This document shows positions 40,072 to 47,207 of a stretch of 64,000 nt of DNA, piece after piece. Location of the stretch: positions 891,001-955,000 of the forward strand of contig NC_008209.1 in the NCBI RefSeq assembly GCF_000014045.1. The letters are read 5' to 3'. The stretch comes from Roseobacter denitrificans OCh 114. GTDB lineage: Bacteria > Pseudomonadota > Alphaproteobacteria > Rhodobacterales > Rhodobacteraceae. The first letter of the stretch is position 1, and every line of letters starts with the position of its first letter. The notes beneath the pieces are model-generated. The model searched no databases and had not been told where the DNA came from. It saw only the letters and a list, made by a program, of their open reading frames with translations. The translations under genes and the position numbers were made by a program.

Positions 40072-40614
40072 ATGGCTCAACTTACACTGCTCGGACTGTC
40101 CGGGGCATTGCGGCAGGATTCGACAAACAGCAAGTTGCTGCGTGAAGCCGCGCGGCTCTTTGGCGAATGCACCTATGTCGAAGCCAGCCTTCGGCTGCCG
40201 CTCTATGATGGTGACGCAGAATCGGCGCAGGGCATTCCGAGTGAAGTTGCCGTTCTGGCAGAACAGATTGCCTCAGCCGATGCGGTTGTCATTTCGACCC
40301 CGGAATACAACAAGGGACCATCAGGTGTCCTGAAAAATGCTTTGGATTGGGTGTCGCGTACGAAGGACGCGCCGTGGAAATCCAAACCTGTTGCCGTGAT
40401 GTCTGCCGCTGCGGGACGCGCGGGCGGGGAACGCGCGCAGATGGTGCTGCGCGGGTTTATGGTGCCCTTCCAGCCGCGCATCCTGCAAGGCCCCGAAATG
40501 CACCTGGCCGATAGCAGCAACCAGTTTGATGACAACGGGCAGTTGGTATCTGAGTTCTATCAAAAGACACTTACCCAACTGATGCAAAACCTGCGTGACG
40601 AAATCGCGCGATAG
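40072..40614 (+). CDS. NADPH-dependent FMN reductase
   Basis: 180-residue flavodoxin-fold reductase. LSGALRQDSTNSKLLREAA binds FMN phosphate and TPEYNKGPSGVLKNALDWVSR is the family signature, placing it with YieF/ChrR-type quinone or chromate reductases. Single gene. Confidence 0.88.
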   Translation: MAQLTLLGLSGALRQDSTNSKLLREAARLFGECTYVEASLRLPLYDGDAESAQGIPSEVAVLAEQIASADAVVISTPEYNKGPSGVLKNALDWVSRTKDAPWKSKPVAVMSAAAGRAGGERAQMVLRGFMVPFQPRILQGPEMHLADSSNQFDDNGQLVSEFYQKTLTQLMQNLRDEIAR

Positions 40615-40631
40615 GCCGGGCTTGTCGCGGT

Positions 40632-41663
40632 TCAGAAGGATGCGCTGACTTCAAAGCCTTCGGGAATGGTATCTTTGCCCTCCAAAAGCAAATCGGCCAT
40701 CACATGGGCGATCTTTGGGGCCATGCCAAAGCCGATTTTAAAGCCGCCGTTCGCGATGAAATGCCCGTCCCGGCCCGGCCATGCGCCGAGCATCGGGGCG
40801 CGGCTGCGGCTGCGAGGGCGCACGCCGGCCCATCTCTCGATCACTCTGGCAGTTTTCAGAGTTGGAAAAACCGCGCGTGCCTTTTCGATCAAGGCATCAA
40901 GCTGCGTGTCGGTTTGATCAGGGGTGGTATACTCCCTTTCGGAGGTCGATCCGATGGCAACGGTGCCGTTTGCATGGGGCACGATATGCAATCCGTCGAT
41001 AAACAGTTGTGGCTGACCCGCCGCGTCATGATCAAAAACGGCGGCTTGGCCTTTCACCCCATTGCCAACGGAACGGTGGTGGGCCGCAGAGAGCATTTGC
41101 AGGCCATGAACGCCGGTAGCCCAGACAGTTTGCCCGTGGTCTGCGGCATCTGTTTCAATGCTGACCCCTCGGCTTTTGAGCGCGGCTGCAAGCGCGTTTG
41201 TGGCCAGCCTCGGGTGTATCAAGGCGCTCAGGTTGTCTCTTATCAGCCAACCTGTCGGGCTTGGGGGTGACCATTCGGTAGGTGTTGCAGGCTCGACGCG
41301 CCACTTTGCATGCGCGCCCCAAAGCTCTTTGGCGGTATCGCATCTGCGGTGTGCAAGCGTGAGGGCATGTTCATCCGCAATCGGTTGCAGGCGGCCACTT
41401 CTGATGTAGCCGGGGTTCTTGCCGCTTGCATCGGCCACGTCAGACCAAAACCCCTGCGCCATAAGCAGGCTGTCCAACTGAAACGCTTTCTTGGGGTTCC
41501 AGTTTTCTGGCACATGGGGGGCAAGCGCGCCGACCACGCCGCCACTGCTGCCTGCACCTGCGCCAAACGGATCAACAATTCGGACCTGTGCGCCGCGCTG
41601 CACGCATACCCAAGCGATTGATAATCCAAGAATACCCGCCCCGCGAATGGTGATATCAATCAT
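40632..41663 (-). CDS. FAD-dependent oxidoreductase, MnmC C-terminal-domain type
   Basis: 343 residues from ATG 41663; a TTG six bases upstream (41669) is better placed relative to AGGA. Dinucleotide motif RGAGILGLSIAWVCVQRGAQV and GAGSSGGVVGALAPHVPEN identify the D-amino-acid-oxidase superfamily and match the oxidase half of MnmC, which removes the carboxymethyl group from cmnm5s2U34 of tRNA. Its divergent neighbour is the methyltransferase half, which supports this reading. A thiazole or glycine oxidase role is the main alternative. Confidence 0.75.
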   Translation of the reverse strand: MIDITIRGAGILGLSIAWVCVQRGAQVRIVDPFGAGAGSSGGVVGALAPHVPENWNPKKAFQLDSLLMAQGFWSDVADASGKNPGYIRSGRLQPIADEHALTLAHRRCDTAKELWGAHAKWRVEPATPTEWSPPSPTGWLIRDNLSALIHPRLATNALAAALKSRGVSIETDAADHGQTVWATGVHGLQMLSAAHHRSVGNGVKGQAAVFDHDAAGQPQLFIDGLHIVPHANGTVAIGSTSEREYTTPDQTDTQLDALIEKARAVFPTLKTARVIERWAGVRPRSRSRAPMLGAWPGRDGHFIANGGFKIGFGMAPKIAHVMADLLLEGKDTIPEGFEVSASF

Positions 41664-41726
41664 TGCCAATTTGTGCTTCCTGCCTCGGCGTTGTATTTGT
41701 CTTGGACCCCTTTACAAGGCGCGCGC

Positions 41727-42428
41727 ATGCAGAACCAGACCGCAGATGTAACCTGGCAGTCGGAAGATGTTCCGGTATCGACCAGATTTGATGATCCCTA
41801 CTACAGCCTGGAAAATGGCTTGGCTGAAACACGTCATGTTTTCCTTGCCGGAAACCGTTTGCCTGAACGGTTTGGTGGGTCGTTTCGTATCGCTGAGCTT
41901 GGGTTTGGCACGGGGATGAATTTTCTGGCCGCAGCTCAGATGTGGCAGGCGCAGGGGGTGTGTGGGCAGATGCGGTTCACCAGCTTTGAAGCCTATCCGA
42001 TGGCACGGGCAGATATGTTCAGGGCATTGAGCGTTTATAGGGAAACGGATCTGCCTGTTGATCGCCTTATTGACATGTGGTCGCCGGAGGGGGGTGTTTT
42101 TGAGTTTGCGCCCGACATCCAGCTTGAGGTCATAATCGGGGATGCGCGAAACACTGTGGCTCAGTGGCAGGGGCACGCGGATGCATGGTTTCTGGATGGT
42201 TTTTCGCCCGCGAAAAACCCTGAATTATGGAGTGAGGCGCTTTTGCATGATGTCGCTTCTCATACCGCGCCCGGTGGCACTTTCGCGACCTATACAGCCG
42301 CCGGTTTTGTTCGCCGCGCGCTGGGTGCGGCGGGTTTTGATGTGCAGCGCATCGCGGGATATGGCCGGAAAAGGCACATGAGTTGCGGGGTTTTGCGCGA
42401 TCCCGCTCAACGGGCCACCGGTTGGTGA
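41727..42428 (+). CDS. mnmD: tRNA mnm5s2U34 methyltransferase MnmD (MnmC N-terminal type)
   Basis: 233 residues from ATG 41727. DDPYYSLENGLAETRHVFL, the SAM motif IAELGFGTGMNFLAA, ADAWFLDGFSPAKNPELWS and YGRKRHMSCGVL are characteristic of the MnmC methyltransferase half, which converts nm5s2U34 to mnm5s2U34. In E. coli this is fused to the FAD domain; here the two are separate and divergent across about 60 bp. Confidence 0.88.
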   Translation: MQNQTADVTWQSEDVPVSTRFDDPYYSLENGLAETRHVFLAGNRLPERFGGSFRIAELGFGTGMNFLAAAQMWQAQGVCGQMRFTSFEAYPMARADMFRALSVYRETDLPVDRLIDMWSPEGGVFEFAPDIQLEVIIGDARNTVAQWQGHADAWFLDGFSPAKNPELWSEALLHDVASHTAPGGTFATYTAAGFVRRALGAAGFDVQRIAGYGRKRHMSCGVLRDPAQRATGW

Positions 42429-42429
42429 G

Positions 42430-44403
42430 TCACTCTCCTTTCGGTGCGTAGTCTAATAGGGTCGACCCCGTCAGTTCCTTGCTGAAGGGAATGGGAAGCG
42501 GATTTTTTCCTAGCTGGGCGCGGTAGATCGGTAAGCTTTCCGAGACACGCATGACATAGTTGCGCGTTTCGCGAAACGGAATGTGTTCGATCCAATCCAC
42601 GATATCCACATCACCGCGACGCGGATCACCGTAAACGTCCATCCATTGGTCCGGTCGGCTGGGACCAGCGTTGTACCCCGCCGACATCATGATCACATTG
42701 CCCGAGAACCGTCGCGCCAGCGTTGCCAGATAGGCCGCACCCAACTCGGCATTATAGACCGGGTCCGAGATCAGACGTTCCGTGCTATGTTCTGCGGCGC
42801 GTCCGAGTTTGCGGGCAACTTCAGTGCCGGTGCGGGGCATGATTTGCATCAGTCCCCTTGCGCCTACGCCGCTTTGGACGCGGGGGTCGAACTCGCTTTC
42901 CCGGCGGGCAATTGCCAGCAACATTTCGGGTGCCATCGGCAGAGCGCGCTCTGCCAGCGGGTGCAAGGCGTAGTAACCGTAGGGTATGACGATGGCCCGC
43001 TGGGCAAGGCGTTTGCCAATCATGACGGCCAGGTGCGGCTGCCCGGCATCAACGGCGGCCTTGGCCAGTAACGCGCCGTTTTGCGCATCGAGGCTCTCCG
43101 CAAGATGTGTCCAGAACCGTTCAGCGAGATTGAGCTCCCCTGAGGCTTGCAAGAGCAAACCGGCTTCGAACAAGGGTGTTCTTGCAAGATCCGAACTGCG
43201 CCAATCCGTTTCCGGTTCGGAAACGGCGAGTTCAATGTCGAAGGGAAGCCCTGCCCGCTCTGCCGCGAGCAAACCATAGAAAGATGTTTGGTATTGCGCA
43301 GCAGACGCGTAGGCCTGATCAGCTGCTGCGACATTGCCCATGGCTTCATAGGCGCGACCACGCCAATACCCCGCGCGTCCCTTCGATATTGGTGAGCGCA
43401 CAGCCGCATCATGGTTTTCAAAGTGTTTCAGGGCGGTCTGCGGTTCCTTCAGCTTTTGCAAGGCGATGTAGCCCGCCAACCACTCCAGATCGGAATAGGC
43501 AGACCCGCCTGTCAGAAAATGCCGCGACGCCAGTTCATATGCCCGTTCGGCGCTGCCGTTTCGCATTTCAAACCGCGCCAGTGCACGTCTGCGATTCGAC
43601 CATGCTTCGGGGCGGCCCAAACGGTCGGCACTGACCGAGGTGGCCAGCATCAACTCCTTGGCATCATCGCGGCGACCTTTGCGGATGCGCCACATGAACC
43701 GCTCATACTGCAGGCCACCATCCTTTGCGTTGCTGGCCGGCACAGCCGCGATCAGGGTATCGACGCCGGGGGTCTCTTCGCGCAGGGCCAGCCGCGCCTT
43801 GGCTGCTGCAATCGCCCCTTTCGAGGCCAGATCAAACATCCTGCGCGCATTTCCGACAGCGCCTTGCCAGAGCATCGAATCAAGGCGTGCGTCGTGATGC
43901 GCCGTCAAAATGCGCCCGTGAGCGGCAATGTATTCCGCCTGATCCGAAGCACCCATCGGCATGTTGCGCCACGCGCCTGTGATGATGGCCTCCGCCTCTT
44001 CGGTGCGTTGGCGCGCTTTGAGGGCCTTTGCGAAACGCAACGCGCTTTGAGGCGATTGCGGAGGTGTTTCCTCGAAAAATGCGATCACCCGGTCATCGCT
44101 TTGCGCCATCAGCGTGGTTTCGGATTGCCGCCTCAAATACCGCTCGCCCGGCCAGTCAGGACGACGTTCAAGGAATGCCGCCACCTCATCATAGGTGCCA
44201 AGCCCATCGCGCAGGCGCATCCATTCAATGACATCAGCGGCCACTTGCCCATCGCGTGCCGCGATCTGCGCTGCAGCCTGCCAATTCCCGTTGCGCGCCG
44301 CATCCAATGCCCACCCCAGTGGGCGCGGTCTGTCGGCGGACACAGGTAAAGCGGTGAGCAAAACCAGTAAAAGACTGATGAATAAACGCCTGATCACTTG
44401 CAT
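42430..44403 (-). CDS. slt: Soluble lytic murein transglycosylase
   Basis: Periplasmic enzyme cleaving peptidoglycan with formation of 1,6-anhydro ends. 657 residues: signal peptide (1-23), a long helical superhelix (~30-470) and a C-terminal SLT domain with catalytic Glu502 (IARRESEFDPRVQSGVGARGLMQIMP), SAGYNAGPSRPDQW and ETRNYVMRV. This domain order is that of Slt70. AGGAA precedes the start; divergent from dapA. Confidence 0.9.
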   Translation of the reverse strand: MQVIRRLFISLLLVLLTALPVSADRPRPLGWALDAARNGNWQAAAQIAARDGQVAADVIEWMRLRDGLGTYDEVAAFLERRPDWPGERYLRRQSETTLMAQSDDRVIAFFEETPPQSPQSALRFAKALKARQRTEEAEAIITGAWRNMPMGASDQAEYIAAHGRILTAHHDARLDSMLWQGAVGNARRMFDLASKGAIAAAKARLALREETPGVDTLIAAVPASNAKDGGLQYERFMWRIRKGRRDDAKELMLATSVSADRLGRPEAWSNRRRALARFEMRNGSAERAYELASRHFLTGGSAYSDLEWLAGYIALQKLKEPQTALKHFENHDAAVRSPISKGRAGYWRGRAYEAMGNVAAADQAYASAAQYQTSFYGLLAAERAGLPFDIELAVSEPETDWRSSDLARTPLFEAGLLLQASGELNLAERFWTHLAESLDAQNGALLAKAAVDAGQPHLAVMIGKRLAQRAIVIPYGYYALHPLAERALPMAPEMLLAIARRESEFDPRVQSGVGARGLMQIMPRTGTEVARKLGRAAEHSTERLISDPVYNAELGAAYLATLARRFSGNVIMMSAGYNAGPSRPDQWMDVYGDPRRGDVDIVDWIEHIPFRETRNYVMRVSESLPIYRAQLGKNPLPIPFSKELTGSTLLDYAPKGE

Positions 44404-44529
44404 TTCCTAGGGTTTGAAGGCTAGAGGCTCTCATACTTATTGCGTCGATGATAGGGATCAAATCACGATCCTGCTTACATCGGGTTAACCCAGGCCATTT
44501 GCCGGCCATAATGCTAAAGGAGCGTGAAT

Positions 44530-45405
44530 ATGTTCAAAGGTTCTATGCCTGCCCTCGTCACGCCGTTTCGGAACGGCGAGCTGGATCTGGAAACGCTTAA
44601 AAAGCTGGTGGAATGGCACATCGGTGAGGGCAGCAACGGTCTGGTACCGGTCGGTACAACCGGTGAAAGCCCGACACTGACGCACAAGGAACATGAGGTC
44701 GTCGTCGAAGAAGTGGTCAAGGCTGCGGCAGGCCGTGTTCCCGTGATTGCCGGTGCCGGGTCCAACAACACGCTTGAGGCGATCCGCCTTGTGCGCCATG
44801 CGGAGGCCGTCGGTGCGGATGCCGCGCTCGTGGTGACGCCCTATTACAACAAGCCCACGCAATCAGGATTGATTGCGCATTTCACGGCGCTGCATGACTG
44901 CGCGGATCTGCCGATCATTATCTATAATATTCCGGGCCGCTCAGTCGTGGATATGAGCCCGGAAACCATGGGTAAACTGGCCGAACTGCCGCGCATCATC
45001 GGCGTCAAGGACGCGACAGGTGATCTGGCGCGTGTCTGCGATCAGCGCAGCACCTGTGGCCCGGATTTCATGCAGCTCTCCGGTGAAGACGCAACAGCGC
45101 ACGGGTTTAATGCACAAGGCGGCGTTGGTTGCATTTCGGTGACGGCGAATGTTGCGCCCAAACTGTTGAGTCAGATGCAGGCGGCGTGTCTGGCCGGTGA
45201 TTATGCAACCGCGCTGAGCATTCAGGACCGGTTGATGCCCCTGCACAAGGCGATCTTTATCGAACCCGGCCTTGTGGGGGTCAAATATGCGATGTCACAG
45301 CTTGATCTGTGTTCGGAAGAGGTACGCCTGCCGCTGACGGCCTTGTCCGATGAAACCCGCGCACTGGTCGATGCGGGGCTGAGGCATGCCGGTCTGATGA
45401 ACTAG
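44530..45405 (+). CDS. dapA: 4-hydroxy-tetrahydrodipicolinate synthase
   Basis: First committed enzyme of the lysine/diaminopimelate branch; condenses pyruvate with aspartate semialdehyde. 291 residues from ATG 44530, with AAAGGAG 7 nt upstream. Schiff-base Lys160 (GVKDATGD), Tyr132 (IYNIPGR) and Thr43-Thr44 ([10 protein letters not shown]) are present. The palindromic element copy 1 starts directly after its stop codon. Confidence 0.96.
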   Translation: MFKGSMPALVTPFRNGELDLETLKKLVEWHIGEGSNGLVPVGTTGESPTLTHKEHEVVVEEVVKAAAGRVPVIAGAGSNNTLEAIRLVRHAEAVGADAALVVTPYYNKPTQSGLIAHFTALHDCADLPIIIYNIPGRSVVDMSPETMGKLAELPRIIGVKDATGDLARVCDQRSTCGPDFMQLSGEDATAHGFNAQGGVGCISVTANVAPKLLSQMQAACLAGDYATALSIQDRLMPLHKAIFIEPGLVGVKYAMSQLDLCSEEVRLPLTALSDETRALVDAGLRHAGLMN

Positions 45406-45500
45406 GGCGTCTGACCAGATACCTGACATATCAATATCACGTAACGCATTGAAACCTTTGATTTCAGTCAGCGTTACGTGAGCCAGGGTTTTCAGCGCTT
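45406..45500 (+). repeat. Palindromic dispersed element, copy 1
   Basis: Begins one base after the dapA stop with GGCGTCTGAC and runs into the end of convergent soeC. The stem CACGTAACGC (45438-45447) pairs perfectly with GCGTTACGTG (45471-45480); inner TGAAA/TTTCA forms a nested stem. It is related to copies at 5729, 61784 and 61886 and differs from them by paired changes in the stem. The 3' flank is less conserved than in the others. Confidence 0.85.
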
Positions 45501-46364
45501 GCCGTAGTAGAGACCGACGACGTGTTCCGCCTCGGCAAAGAACAGCCAGCGGGCCGTCAAAACGCCTGCAACATGCGAGACAAGTGCGAGAACGCCGAGG
45601 ATGTGCGAAAACGGCAGCATCAGCAGGATGACCGGCACGACGACCATCAAGAGCAGCGAAATGATGCGCAGCTTGGCCGCGTGTTTGCGCCCGACCACAT
45701 GCACGAATTCGCGCAGCAGGTAGTTGGTGCCGGTGTGCGGCGGTTCAAACGCGCGCACGCTTCCTGTTGCGCCGAGGCCCGTTGCGGTGGCCATTGTCGT
45801 GCCTGAGGCGGCGAAGGCCTTGTCGCCTTGCATCCATGTCAAAAGCTGGATGGCACCTGCGAGGAGGAGCAGAACGATTGCAATGCTGACCTGCCCGGCG
45901 AGCAATGCGCCCCCGGCGATGGAAAACGAAATGAACTTGACCGGTGTCAGCGGCATGTTCCAGCGCGGTATGGTTTTGAGCTGGGTATAGATCATTGAAG
46001 TGGTAAAGACGGTTGCCAGCGACAAGGCGGCCCCGATCAGCCCGAGCAGGGCGAAACGGGTTTCCAGAAAGACGAGACCGGCACCGTAGAGCCCCATCAA
46101 GACCAGCGCGCCGACAGCGCACCATGCCTCACGACTGAGCCAGCTGGAACGCCATTGGCTGAAGGCTTTGATCGCGCGTTCCGGCCGCCCGAGGTGGAAG
46201 GTCGAGGCCAGTAGTCCGCCAACCGCCATGACGTAAGCGATTGCAAAGAAAGCAAAAGCTGTCCAGCCTGTGACAGCGGGCATGCCAATGCCCAGCCAGA
46301 TCAGAAGGCCAAAGCCAAGGCCGCTGAACGTCGTGAAGAAGATAACAGAAGGGGCGGGGTGCAT
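45492..46364 (-). CDS. soeC: SoeC/DmsC-type membrane anchor subunit
   Basis: 290 residues with about eight membrane helices; HLGRPERAIKAFSQWRSSWLSREAW near residue 60-80 is the DmsC/NrfD-like quinone-site signature. It anchors the iron-sulfur and molybdenum subunits to the cytoplasmic membrane and passes electrons to quinone. Its start overlaps the soeB stop (TGATG). Identification as sulfite dehydrogenase subunit C rests on operon context with xsc. Confidence 0.82.
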   Translation of the reverse strand: MHPAPSVIFFTTFSGLGFGLLIWLGIGMPAVTGWTAFAFFAIAYVMAVGGLLASTFHLGRPERAIKAFSQWRSSWLSREAWCAVGALVLMGLYGAGLVFLETRFALLGLIGAALSLATVFTTSMIYTQLKTIPRWNMPLTPVKFISFSIAGGALLAGQVSIAIVLLLLAGAIQLLTWMQGDKAFAASGTTMATATGLGATGSVRAFEPPHTGTNYLLREFVHVVGRKHAAKLRIISLLLMVVVPVILLMLPFSHILGVLALVSHVAGVLTARWLFFAEAEHVVGLYYGKR

Positions 46365-47122
46365 CAGAACTTCTCCAGCGTTTTGTCGAGCCAGCTGAGA
46401 AAGCCCTTCGGCTCCGTGGCGATGGGTTCGAGGAAGGGCGCGAGGACATCGAATTCATGGCCTGCGTCGGGCAATGTATCCTTCGGGCGCGGTGGCAGGT
46501 ATTGGTTGACGGGCTTGGTGCCCTGTTCGGGCATCAGATCCATGCCGCCGCGTTCTGCCACCAGTTGGCTGACGGCACTGTCCGGGTCGCCCAGATCGCC
46601 GAAGTGGCGGGCGTTTGACGGGCAGGTGCGCACGCAGGCAGGTTCGCGGTCTTCCTCGGGCAGGTTTTCGTTATAGATACGGTCCACGCAGAGGGTGCAT
46701 TTCTTCATCACACCTTCGGCCTGATCCAGCTCGCGCGCGCCGTAGGGACAGGCCCAGGCGCATAAGCCACAACCGATGCAGTCGCTTTCATTGACCAGCA
46801 CGATGCCATCCTCGACGCGCTTGTAGCTGGCCCCGGTTGGGCAGACCGTCACGCAGGGCGCGTCCTCGCAATGCAGACAGGATTTCGGGAAATGGATCAG
46901 CTGCGCGGCACCGACGTCCGGTTGCACCTCGTAAGAATGCACGCGGTTGAGGAAGGTGCCGCTGTTGTCCGCGCCATAGGCGTTCTGATCCGACAGGGGC
47001 GCACCATAGTTTTCCGTGTTCCACCCTTTGCAGGAAATCACACAGGCATGGCAGCCGACGCAGGTATCAAGGTCGATGACGAGGCCGAGTTTCTTGTCGG
47101 TTTTGGCTGGCAGAGTGGTCAT
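46364..47122 (-). CDS. soeB: SoeB-type 4Fe-4S electron-transfer subunit
   Basis: 252-residue DmsB-like ferredoxin with four cysteine clusters: CVGCHACVISC, CLHCEDAPCVTVC, CIGCGLCAWAC and CTLCVDRI with later C residues. It transfers electrons between the molybdoenzyme and the membrane anchor. GAGGG precedes the start. Located between soeA and soeC. Confidence 0.86.
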   Translation of the reverse strand: MTTLPAKTDKKLGLVIDLDTCVGCHACVISCKGWNTENYGAPLSDQNAYGADNSGTFLNRVHSYEVQPDVGAAQLIHFPKSCLHCEDAPCVTVCPTGASYKRVEDGIVLVNESDCIGCGLCAWACPYGARELDQAEGVMKKCTLCVDRIYNENLPEEDREPACVRTCPSNARHFGDLGDPDSAVSQLVAERGGMDLMPEQGTKPVNQYLPPRPKDTLPDAGHEFDVLAPFLEPIATEPKGFLSWLDKTLEKF

Positions 47123-47153
47123 GCGTGGCCCTCATTCCGGAGTGGTTTTTCGA

Positions 47154-47193
47154 CGTCGGTTCGGCGTCGGTATTGCGTCGGTATCACGTCGGT
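47154..47193. repeat. Four 11-bp direct repeats in the soeA-soeB spacer
   Basis: CGTCGGT occurs at 47154, 47165, 47176 and 47187, an exact 11-bp period, with partly conserved 4-bp spacers. It fills most of the 85-bp noncoding spacer. Could be a small tandem repeat from slippage or a site read on one helix face. Confidence 0.75.
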
Positions 47194-47207
47194 GGCAGGC
47201 GCGCGCA

